From: Sulfurimonas sp.
GTDB taxonomy: Bacteria; Campylobacterota; Campylobacteria; Campylobacterales; Sulfurimonadaceae
Direction: 5' to 3'
Assembly: GCA_030673275.1 (NCBI GenBank)
Contig: DAOVJL010000101.1
Span: forward strand, 1-5,434
Length of the DNA: 5,434 nucleotides
Part shown: positions 1 to 5,434 of the stretch, one piece after another
Layout: every line of letters begins with the position of its first letter
How positions within the stretch are numbered: the first letter of the stretch is position 1
Program-made: the position numbers and the translations under genes
Notes under the pieces: generated by a model
Seen by the model: only the letters and a program-made list of their open reading frames with translations
Databases searched by the model: none
Told to the model about the DNA's origin: nothing

Positions 1-547
1 AAGTAAACTTAGCGAACTTCGACATGTGGAGATTAAATCATTTGCAGATGATTTAAATAAATATCTAAAAGAACTGTATCTTAGGGATGCGCAAATAGAA
101 ATCAACGAGATTGATTACGGACTTTATGGAAAGGATGAGATTGCTCTAAAAATCAACTCAACAGAGCTGGCTAAAGTAAGTACAGGTGAGTTTAACAGGC
201 TTAGATTGGCTATTTTAGCGCTAAAATCAGAGTTTATGAATAAAAATGGCGGTATTTTAATGCTTGATGAGATAGATGCAAATCTAAGCGGTGAAGAGTC
301 TATGAGTGTGGCAAAAGTTTTAAAACAACTCTCAAAGCATTTTCAAATATTTGTTATCTCTCATCAGCCGCAACTTACTTCTATGGGAGATCAACACTTT
401 TTGGTACATAAAAATGGCGATGAATCACTTGTAAGTGAACTACAGTTTGAAAACAGAGTAGATGAGATAGCCAGAATAATTAGCGGCGATAACGTAACAG
501 ATGAGGCAAAGAAGTTCGCTAAAGAGCTTCTGCAAGCAAATAACTAA
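1..547 (+). CDS. recN: DNA repair protein RecN, C-terminal part (5' end outside window)
   Basis: RecN is an SMC-like cytoplasmic ATPase that acts in recombinational repair of double-strand breaks. The frame is open from base 2 to the TAA at 545-547, giving 181 residues; family members are usually 500-550 residues, so this is roughly the last third. A GTG at 26 is in frame, but the codons before it (read as SKLSELRH) continue typical RecN sequence, so it is an internal Val and not a start. Visible parts of the C-terminal ABC half-domain are the signature region STGE at 179-190 followed by FNRLRLA, the Walker B ILMLDE at 254-271, a D-loop (NLSGEE), and the switch His in ISHQPQL (His codon 362-364). 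The tail ENRVDEIARIISG matches the family's C-terminal R..EIAR..G block. The Walker A and coiled-coil parts lie upstream, outside the window. The signature has Thr where SGGE is usual. tatD follows after 11 bases, so co-transcription is likely. Confidence 0.93.
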   Translation, partial: SKLSELRHVEIKSFADDLNKYLKELYLRDAQIEINEIDYGLYGKDEIALKINSTELAKVSTGEFNRLRLAILALKSEFMNKNGGILMLDEIDANLSGEESMSVAKVLKQLSKHFQIFVISHQPQLTSMGDQHFLVHKNGDESLVSELQFENRVDEIARIISGDNVTDEAKKFAKELLQANN

Positions 548-558
548 AAGAGAATTTA

Positions 559-1335
559 ATGATTATAGATACACATATACACCTAGATGATGAGAGATAT
601 AGAGATGATTTGGATGAAGTACTTAATCGTGCAAGAGAGAAGGGCGTAGAGCGCTTTATTATTCCTGGTGCTGATGCTAAAACAATAGATAGGGCAGTTG
701 AGATTGCAGAGGTTTATGATGACGTCTATTTTGCAGTAGGTATTCACCCTTATGATATGGATGGTTTTGATGCTCTTGACTTTGATATGTATGCTAAACA
801 TAAAAAGTGCGTAGCTATCGGTGAGTGCGGGCTTGACTACTATAGACTTGAAGGCTCAGATGAAGAAAAAGAGATAGAAAAACAAAGACAAAAAGAGGTT
901 TTTGTAGCTCAAATTAAACTGGCAAAAAAATATAAAAAACCATTGATTGTACATATTAGAGATGCTTCAAGAGATTCAAAAAAAGTACTGCTCGATAACA
1001 ATGCAAAAGAGGTTGGGGGAGTACTACACTGTTACAATGCAGATGAAGAGCTTTTGAGTCTTGCAAAAGAGGACTTTTACTTCGGTATAGGAGGTGTTCT
1101 GACATTTAAAAATGCAAAAAAACTTCTTAACGTATTGCCTAAGATACCGCAAGAAAAACTTCTGATTGAAACTGATGGTCCATATCTAACTCCGATGCCA
1201 TATCGTGGAGAGAGAAACGAGCCGCTTTATACTACTTTTATTGCTCAAAAAATGGCTGAACTTTTAGAAATTTCTCTTGAAAATATAGAAAGTATAACTA
1301 CCAAAAACGCCCTAAAACTCTTTGATATTTCTTAA
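559..1335 (+). CDS. tatD: TatD family metal-dependent hydrolase / DNase
   Basis: This is a cytoplasmic TIM-barrel hydrolase of the TatD family (amidohydrolase superfamily). Characterised relatives are metal-dependent 3'-5' DNA exonucleases; the exact substrate here is inferred from the family. Its 258 residues are the usual length. The metal-site pattern is complete: H6 and H8 in DTHIHLD, H63 in GIHP, E89 in AIGECGLDYY, H132 in IVHIRDA, H157 in LHCYN, and D206 in LIETDGPYL. The region TPMPYRGERNEP (211-222) is the family's C-terminal signature. The ATG at 559 is preceded by an A/G-rich ribosome site AAAAGAGAA (546-554), and the motif DTHIHLD starts four residues in, as is normal for the family, so the start is secure. 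It lies 11 bases after recN, probably in the same transcript. Which of the TatD, YcfH or YjjV subgroups it belongs to cannot be decided by eye. Confidence 0.95.
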   Translation: MIIDTHIHLDDERYRDDLDEVLNRAREKGVERFIIPGADAKTIDRAVEIAEVYDDVYFAVGIHPYDMDGFDALDFDMYAKHKKCVAIGECGLDYYRLEGSDEEKEIEKQRQKEVFVAQIKLAKKYKKPLIVHIRDASRDSKKVLLDNNAKEVGGVLHCYNADEELLSLAKEDFYFGIGGVLTFKNAKKLLNVLPKIPQEKLLIETDGPYLTPMPYRGERNEPLYTTFIAQKMAELLEISLENIESITTKNALKLFDIS

Positions 1336-1412
1336 TTATGAATTAGACTTAACTGGTTTTTTATTTTTTTTTAGGTAGAATCATCTTATAAATTTAAAAA
1401 CAGAGCTGTATA
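1336..1412 (+). promoter_or_regulatory. Intergenic region with candidate promoter for the envelope operon
   Basis: This is the only sizeable gap between genes. A T-rich tract (1357-1372) is followed by TAGAAT at 1376-1381, which matches the sigma-70 -10 consensus TATAAT in five of six positions. A second hexamer, TATAAA, lies at 1387-1392. No good -35 box is seen; in Campylobacterota, housekeeping promoters often have T-rich periodic sequence upstream of the -10 box instead of a -35 box, which fits. Transcription from here would drive the six following genes. The call rests on pattern only, and AT-rich gaps give such matches easily. Confidence 0.45.
1401..1405 (+). promoter_or_regulatory. Ribosome binding site for the TTG start at 1413
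   Basis: CAGAG lies 7 bases upstream of the TTG at 1413-1415. It is a weak match to Shine-Dalgarno but well placed. It supports the TTG start, because an in-frame TAA at 1395-1397 rules out a longer protein and no ATG or GTG lies between that stop and 1413. Confidence 0.45.
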
Positions 1413-2639
1413 TTGAAAAAAATATTATTACTTTTAATGCCATTTTTGCTAAGTGCCAGTCTGACGTTTACTTCAAATCATAACAAAGAGGTCTCTATAC
1501 TTGAGTCTTTTGATATAGAGGCGTCTTTCCTTTATGATCCACTTATGAATAAAATGAAAAATAGCAATAAAGCTATTTATAAAGAGAAAAGATTCTTTAA
1601 GGCAATGGATGATGCCTACCTGTTTATACCAGCTGTAAAAAATATTTTAACTGCAAATAATATTCCGGCAGAATTTCTTTTCTTGGCAATGGCAGAATCT
1701 CACTTTTCAACTAGAGCATATTCAAAGAAAAGAGCATCTGGACTTTGGCAATTTATGCCTAAAACAGGGAAACACTACGGACTCAAAATAGACTCATATG
1801 TTGATGAAAGAAGAGATATTATTAAGTCTACAAAAGCTGCCGCAAAATATCTTTCTGTCTTGCACGAAAAATTTGGTAAATGGTACTTAGCTGCAATAGC
1901 CTATAACTGTGGCGAAGGAAGATTAGGTAGAGCTATAAAAAAAGCTAAAAGTGATGAACTCTCTGTTTTACTTAACCCAAAAAAGAGATATATACCAAGA
2001 GAGAGTAGATTATACATAAGAAAAATTGTTGCACTTGCGTTAATGGGTAACGATGAAGAGTTTTTACTCAATAGCGAGTATGAACACCTTCTTAACCGTG
2101 CAAATGCATACTCCGTCTCCACTGTTAGAGTTCCAAGAGGTGAATCATTAAGAAGAGTCTCCAAGCTGATTGGAATACCTCTTAAAGAGTTGAAAAAACT
2201 AAACAGACACCTGAAATATGATTTTGTGCCTCCTTATTTAAAAGGTTATAATATATACATACCATACATAAAATTATCAGATTTTAAACAAAAATATTTT
2301 GAAGAAAAGATTAAAAATATATATAGAGTCCATATTGTCTCCAGTGGTGAAAATCTTTCTTACATAGGTAAAAGTTACGGTGTTCCATATAAGATGATTA
2401 TGGACTTTAATGGTTTAAAAAACACTAGGCTGAAACTAAAACAAAAACTAATTATTCCTATAGACAACAAATCTAAAATGAAGAAACTTAATAGTAAATT
2501 TTATTATCTGGTTAAAAGAGGAGATACTTTGGAGTCAATATCCAAGGCTCATAGAGTAAGTGTTAAAATGCTAAAACAGCAAAATCGTATAAAAGGCAGT
2601 CTTATTAAGGCTGGCGAGAGATTGAAAATTTATGAATAA
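1413..2639 (+). CDS. mltD: Exported MltD-like lytic transglycosylase with LysM repeats
   Basis: This is a periplasmic peptidoglycan lytic transglycosylase that cleaves the MurNAc-GlcNAc bond to give anhydro-muropeptides (family knowledge). TTG at 1413 is chosen because it gives a classic signal peptide (MKK, hydrophobic residues 4-15, likely type I cleavage near A15-S16); the next ATG (residue 9) would lose the charged start. No lipobox Cys is present, unlike E. coli MltD. The SLT domain spans about residues 70-210, with catalytic E95 in [18 protein letters not shown] at 110-119, YVDERRD at 129-135 and AYNCGEGR at 163-170. Two clear LysM domains follow (about 306-349 and 364-407), which bind glycan. 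A third, degenerate LysM-like repeat (about 236-285, with RGESLRRVS and YNIYIP) precedes them. The length of 408 residues is usual for MltD types. Its last 8 bases overlap the rlpA start, so the two are likely coupled. The exact orthology to MltD within family 1 transglycosylases is less certain than the activity. Confidence 0.9.
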   Translation: MKKILLLLMPFLLSASLTFTSNHNKEVSILESFDIEASFLYDPLMNKMKNSNKAIYKEKRFFKAMDDAYLFIPAVKNILTANNIPAEFLFLAMAESHFSTRAYSKKRASGLWQFMPKTGKHYGLKIDSYVDERRDIIKSTKAAAKYLSVLHEKFGKWYLAAIAYNCGEGRLGRAIKKAKSDELSVLLNPKKRYIPRESRLYIRKIVALALMGNDEEFLLNSEYEHLLNRANAYSVSTVRVPRGESLRRVSKLIGIPLKELKKLNRHLKYDFVPPYLKGYNIYIPYIKLSDFKQKYFEEKIKNIYRVHIVSSGENLSYIGKSYGVPYKMIMDFNGLKNTRLKLKQKLIIPIDNKSKMKKLNSKFYYLVKRGDTLESISKAHRVSVKMLKQQNRIKGSLIKAGERLKIYE

Positions 2640-3444
2640 GTTAACTGCTACGTTAATAATATCTGCCATTGTTTTTATGAGTGGGTGTAGTACAAGAGGT
2701 ACTAGATCATATTCAAATTTTGGCGAAACTACAACTTACTCATCTGATAAAAATTCACACAACCAATCTGTAAATAGAAAAGATTATAAACATCCTACTA
2801 TGAACCCTTATGTAATCAGAGGGATAAAATATTATCCGACAGTGGTAAATGTTGGTGATGAATTTAGAGGTAATGCTAGCTGGTATGGTCCAGATTTTCA
2901 CGGGAAACTTACTTCAAATGGTGAAAGATATAACATGTATGATATGACAGCAGCACATAAAACTCTGCCAATGAATACAATTGTTAAGGTGACTAATCGT
3001 AGAAATGGCTTAAGCACAGTGGTTAGAATCAACGACAGAGGACCATTTATAGCTACTAGAATCATAGACCTTTCAAACAAAGCAGCTCATAAAATTAATA
3101 TGGTTGGAAGAGGGACGGCACCTGTCAGTATTGAAATTTTAGGTTTTTATGCAAAAGGGAAAAGAAATATTCCTACAAGAGAGGAGCTAAGAAAATCTCC
3201 TCAAAGAAAATCATTGGATAAGTTTGCTCTTCAAATTGCATCTTTTACAAAAATTAATGGCGCTATTACAACTCAACAAAAACATAATAACGTGAATGGA
3301 TATAAAACTATAATCAAAGATATGGAAACAGAGCAGGGCAGAATGTTTAAAGTCTGGTTGAGAGGCTTTAAAAGTGAGCAAGAGGCTAGAGACTATAAAG
3401 AACTTGGACATTTTAAAAATTCATTTATTGTAAGAGAGGATTAA
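2632..3444 (+). CDS. rlpA: RlpA-like septal lytic transglycosylase, lipoprotein with SPOR domain
   Basis: RlpA proteins are outer-membrane lipoproteins. Characterised members cut denuded glycan strands at the division septum. The ATG at 2632 gives a lipoprotein signal: hydrophobic residues 5-16 and lipobox FMSGC with the lipidated Cys at 19. A Ser/Thr/Asn-rich linker (about 20-75) leads to the double-psi beta-barrel domain (about 79-172), with [27 protein letters not shown] and VRINDRGPF. The residues matching the catalytic set known from Pseudomonas RlpA are E98, H109 and D135, all present. A C-terminal SPOR domain (about 196-268, FALQIASF to [13 protein letters not shown]) should bind denuded glycans at the septum. 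The length of 270 residues fits the family. A G/A-rich site GCGAGAGA (2614-2621) lies upstream inside the previous gene, and the start overlaps that gene's stop by 8 bases, pointing to translational coupling. Some RlpA homologues have no detectable hydrolase activity, so enzymatic function is inferred. Confidence 0.93.
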   Translation: MNKLTATLIISAIVFMSGCSTRGTRSYSNFGETTTYSSDKNSHNQSVNRKDYKHPTMNPYVIRGIKYYPTVVNVGDEFRGNASWYGPDFHGKLTSNGERYNMYDMTAAHKTLPMNTIVKVTNRRNGLSTVVRINDRGPFIATRIIDLSNKAAHKINMVGRGTAPVSIEILGFYAKGKRNIPTREELRKSPQRKSLDKFALQIASFTKINGAITTQQKHNNVNGYKTIIKDMETEQGRMFKVWLRGFKSEQEARDYKELGHFKNSFIVRED

Positions 3445-3447
3445 TTA

Positions 3448-4020
3448 ATGGTTACTAAAACAAGAAAAACAAAAGAGACAGATATAACAATTTCACTAAA
3501 TTTACACGGAACCGGCAAAAGTAGCATAGAGACAGGTGTTGGTTTTTTAGATCATATGCTTGAAAGTTTTTCTAAGCACTCTTTAATTGACCTAGATATA
3601 AGTTGTGTAGGTGATACTCATATAGATGATCATCATAGTGTAGAAGATGTTGGTATTGTTCTTGGGTCACTTCTTGGGGAGGCTTTGTATCCTATTGAAA
3701 AAATGGAACGATTTGGTTCTGCAAATATAGTGATGGATGAGGCTTGTGTTAGTTGTGATTTAGACTTAAGCAATAGACCATTTTTAGTATATGACCTTAA
3801 TGTTAATGGTAAAGTTGGACTGTTTGACACTGAACTTGTAGAAGAATTTTTTAGAGCTTTTATATTAAATGCAAAAATCAGCGCTCATATAGTTGGGCTA
3901 AGAGGTAAAAACAAGCATCATATAATTGAAGCAGCCTTTAAATCACTGGCTGTTGCTATTCGTCGTGCAATACAAAAAAATGAAAGAGTTGGAATTCCAA
4001 GTACAAAAGATGTATTATGA
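3448..4020 (+). CDS. hisB: Imidazoleglycerol-phosphate dehydratase (HisB)
   Basis: This cytoplasmic enzyme dehydrates imidazoleglycerol phosphate to imidazole-acetol phosphate, the sixth step of histidine synthesis (EC 4.2.1.19), using Mn2+. The 190 residues form a stand-alone dehydratase without the N-terminal histidinol-phosphatase domain fused in enteric bacteria. Signature regions are GVGFLDHMLESFSKH (30-44), DTHIDDHHSVEDVG (56-69), FFRAFILNA (134-142) and GKNKHHIIEAAFKSLA (153-168). The last holds the second metal-binding HH..E, and the first lies in DDHHSVED. The C-terminal IPSTK is the expected family ending. The start is backed by a strong ribosome site GAGAGGA (3434-3440) 7 bases before ATG, and it lies 3 bases after the rlpA stop. 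Its TGA overlaps the kdsC ATG (ATGA at 4017-4020). It is the only histidine gene in the window, placed among envelope genes. Confidence 0.97.
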   Translation: MVTKTRKTKETDITISLNLHGTGKSSIETGVGFLDHMLESFSKHSLIDLDISCVGDTHIDDHHSVEDVGIVLGSLLGEALYPIEKMERFGSANIVMDEACVSCDLDLSNRPFLVYDLNVNGKVGLFDTELVEEFFRAFILNAKISAHIVGLRGKNKHHIIEAAFKSLAVAIRRAIQKNERVGIPSTKDVL

Positions 4021-4508
4021 TTAAATTGATTATATTGGATGTTGATGGCTGCTTGACTGATGGAAAGCTTATATATTCATCAGATGGGGAAAGTAAAAAC
4101 TTCAGTGTTAAAGATGGTCTGGGGATAACTACTTGGATTAAGTTAGGACATAGAGTTGCCATAATAACAGGAAGAACATCAAAGGTTGTTCAGACAAGAG
4201 CTGATGAGCTTGGGATTCAGCACCTTTTTCAGGGCGTAAAAGATAAAGATAGAGTTCTCAGAGAGTTGGTTGAGAATTTAGGGCTTAAGTTTTATGAAGT
4301 TGCTGCCATTGGTGACGACTTTAATGACTATAACATGTTGAATCTAGTGGGCAGAAGTTTTGCTCCAAATGATGGTGTAGATGACATAAAAGATATAGTT
4401 GATACTGTACTAACAAAAAATGGTGGAGACGGTGCTGTTAGAGAGATGATTGATATTTTAGTTGATGAGAGTGATTTAAAAGATAAATTTTTATCTGTAT
4501 GGGTGTGA
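4017..4508 (+). CDS. kdsC: 3-deoxy-D-manno-octulosonate 8-phosphate phosphatase (KdsC)
   Basis: KdsC is a small cytoplasmic HAD-superfamily phosphatase that converts Kdo-8-phosphate to Kdo (EC 3.1.3.45), the sugar that links lipid A to the core of LPS. The 163 residues lack a large cap domain, as expected for this C0-type, usually tetrameric enzyme. HAD motifs are complete: motif I DVDGCLTDG with nucleophile D8 and acid/base D10, motif II Thr51 in IITGRTS, the motif III Lys in the GVKDKDR region (probably K77), and motif IV GDDFND at 99-104. FSVKDGLGI (29-37) and GGDGAVRE (136-143) are typical of KdsC and separate it from general HAD phosphatases. ATG at 4017 overlaps the hisB stop by 4 bases, and the motif sits at the very N-terminus, so the start is secure. 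lptC begins 1 base after its stop. No kdsD (arabinose-5-phosphate isomerase) lies next to it, unlike the enteric arrangement. Confidence 0.95.
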   Translation: MIKLIILDVDGCLTDGKLIYSSDGESKNFSVKDGLGITTWIKLGHRVAIITGRTSKVVQTRADELGIQHLFQGVKDKDRVLRELVENLGLKFYEVAAIGDDFNDYNMLNLVGRSFAPNDGVDDIKDIVDTVLTKNGGDGAVREMIDILVDESDLKDKFLSVWV

Positions 4509-4509
4509 G

Positions 4510-5031
4510 ATGAATATAAATATTTTTTTTACTTTTATATCTTTGGTTTTACTGATGATACTAGTGTTATTTAAACCACTGGATATTAAGAAAAATAATT
4601 TTACTGATGTGCCGCTGTTTAATATAGCTGCTTTTACAATGTATGAGTTAGACGAGAAGGGTTTAACGTCACTGATGAGCGGATCCCAAGGGACAAGATA
4701 TAAAGACAGATACAGTGTTAAACTAATGGATTATACTGATAATTCTCAAGAGTATATTGCAAATATGAAATCTAATACCGGAATATATAAGGGTGACACT
4801 GTTTATTTGAATGGAGATGTTGTATATTTTAGAGAAGATGGTTTGACATTTGAAACACAGAAGGTTGTTTATAATAAAAAAACAGCTATAGCAACAGCTG
4901 ATGGGAGCTATGTCCTTTACAGGAACAATAATAAAGTTACTGGAAATAAATTAAAATACAACAACGCTTTAAACAGAGTCAAGTCAAAAAATGTTGTAGT
5001 TAAATATCAATTAGAAGAGAGTAAAAAATGA
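4510..5031 (+). CDS. lptC: LPS export system protein LptC
   Basis: LptC is the bitopic inner-membrane component of the Lpt bridge; it takes LPS from the LptB2FG transporter and passes it to periplasmic LptA. The 173 residues have one N-terminal membrane segment (about 3-21, INIFFTFISLVLLMILVLF) followed by a periplasmic region rich in alternating beta-strand patterns. The segment from about 98 to 167 (LNGDVVYFREDGLTFETQ, then KVTGNKLKYN) resembles the LptA/LptC beta-jellyroll repeats. Length is close to E. coli LptC (about 190 residues). Sequence identity in this family is low, so the call rests on topology, fold-like pattern and position between kdsC and lptA, an order also found in other Gram-negative genomes. 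ATG at 4510 lies 1 base after the kdsC stop with only a poor ribosome site (GTGAGA, 4504-4509), so it probably relies on coupling. Its stop overlaps the lptA ATG. Confidence 0.85.
   Translation: MNINIFFTFISLVLLMILVLFKPLDIKKNNFTDVPLFNIAAFTMYELDEKGLTSLMSGSQGTRYKDRYSVKLMDYTDNSQEYIANMKSNTGIYKGDTVYLNGDVVYFREDGLTFETQKVVYNKKTAIATADGSYVLYRNNNKVTGNKLKYNNALNRVKSKNVVVKYQLEESKK
5013..5021 (+). promoter_or_regulatory. Ribosome binding site for lptA inside lptC
   Basis: AGAAGAGAG ends 6 bases before the ATG at 5028. It is a good A/G-rich Shine-Dalgarno site within the 3' end of lptC, and it fixes the lptA start at the ATGA overlap (5028-5031). Confidence 0.55.
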
Positions 5032-5434
5032 AACAAATAATAATTTTAACAGTTTTTTTAGCATTAAGTCTATATTCAGAAGAGTTAAAAGTAAAAGCAA
5101 AGTTGTTTAACGCAGACCAAAAAACCGGTGTATCTGTATTTGAAGGTAATGTCAACATAGTCAAAGGTTCTGATGAGCTTAATGCATCAAAGGTAACTAT
5201 ATATACAGATAGCGAGCAGAGACCTACAAAGTTTGTTGCTGAGGGAGATGCTTCATTTTTTATAAAAACTCTTGATGGTTCAACATACAGAGGTAAAGCA
5301 CAAAAAGTTATATATCTTCCAAATAAAAAAGAGTATTATTTTTACAAAGATGTGCACTTAAAACAAATCAATGAAAAGAAAGAGATTATCGGTGAAGAAG
5401 TGGTCTTGAAAACTACTGATGGCAAGGCTTATGC
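5028..5434 (+). CDS. lptA: LPS transport periplasmic protein LptA, N-terminal part (3' end outside window)
   Basis: LptA forms the periplasmic bridge that carries LPS from LptC to the outer-membrane LptDE complex. From ATG 5028 the frame stays open to the window's right edge: 135 full codons plus two bases, with no stop. The protein begins with a signal peptide (MKQ, hydrophobic residues 4-16, probable cleavage after YS at 16-17, before EEL). The mature part has the OstA/LptA pattern of short beta strands: VSVFEGNVNIVKGSDELNAS (36-55), then AEGDASFFI (71-79), YRGKAQKVIYLP (87-98) and YYFYKDVHLKQ (103-113). FEGNV near the mature N-terminus and DELNASKV are typical of the family. LptA proteins are usually 160-190 residues, so only a short C-terminal piece should be missing. 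It overlaps lptC by 4 bases and is likely translationally coupled to it. Confidence 0.88.
   Translation, partial: MKQIIILTVFLALSLYSEELKVKAKLFNADQKTGVSVFEGNVNIVKGSDELNASKVTIYTDSEQRPTKFVAEGDASFFIKTLDGSTYRGKAQKVIYLPNKKEYYFYKDVHLKQINEKKEIIGEEVVLKTTDGKAY

Noticed and set aside
26..547. GTG at 26 as the start of a separate 173-residue protein
   Set aside because: The same frame is open to the left edge and the preceding codons continue RecN-like sequence; an ATPase half-domain without Walker A is not expected as a separate gene.
583..801. Minus-strand 72-residue open frame within tatD
   Set aside because: It lies wholly opposite a well-supported gene, has no recognisable domain and reads like the low-complexity shadow common in AT-rich coding DNA.
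1331..1372. Rho-independent terminator after tatD (inverted repeat TAATT-ATG-AATTA followed by a T-run)
   Set aside because: The stem is only five A-T pairs and overlaps the tatD stop codon, and the T-run starts about 11 bases after it. It is too weak to call; the T-tract fits a promoter better.
1901..2164. Minus-strand 87-residue open frame within the MltD-like gene
   Set aside because: It is antisense to conserved coding sequence, with no family motif or evident expression signal.
3956..4162. Minus-strand 68-residue open frame across the hisB/kdsC junction
   Set aside because: It is opposite the conserved ends of two real genes and no protein family is recognisable.
1..5434. Mobile element, CRISPR array, tRNA or rRNA, toxin-antitoxin or defence system
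   Set aside because: No direct repeat series, terminal inverted repeats, transposase or integrase motifs, or RNA-gene-like sequence was seen; nearly all bases are taken by core housekeeping and envelope genes.

Overview
The window is a dense block of eight genes, all on the + strand and with almost no non-coding sequence. Base composition is visibly AT-rich. The gene set (RecN, TatD, an MltD-like transglycosylase, RlpA, HisB, KdsC, LptC, LptA), the very short gene spacing and the Lys/Ile/Asn-rich proteins suggest a Gram-negative bacterium of the Campylobacterota (Epsilonproteobacteria), perhaps a Sulfurimonas-like organism. The genus is an inference from style and gene order, not a proven assignment. 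The Lpt and Kdo genes show that the organism builds an outer membrane with lipopolysaccharide.

Left part (1-1335): the 3' third of recN (DNA repair ATPase, cut by the window's left edge) is followed 11 bases later by a complete tatD-type metal-dependent hydrolase/DNase. These two look co-transcribed. Next comes the only real intergenic gap (1336-1412, 77 bases). It holds a long T-run and two -10-like hexamers, so it is the best candidate for a promoter in the window.

Right part (1413-5434): six genes run head to tail with junctions of -8, +3, -4, +1 and -4 bases, so they very probably form one translationally coupled operon. The first two act on peptidoglycan: an exported MltD-like lytic transglycosylase with LysM repeats, starting at TTG, and an RlpA lipoprotein with double-psi beta-barrel and SPOR domains. 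Next is hisB (histidine biosynthesis), which does not fit the envelope theme. Then come kdsC (last step of free Kdo synthesis), lptC and lptA (LPS transport across the periplasm). The lptA gene runs off the right edge. Apart from hisB, the operon serves construction of the cell wall and outer membrane.

I see no mobile element, CRISPR array, RNA gene or clearly new system. The window reads as ordinary, well-conserved core genome. The points worth a second look are small: a variant ABC signature in RecN, the TTG start, the hisB placement and the tight coupling of the envelope genes.
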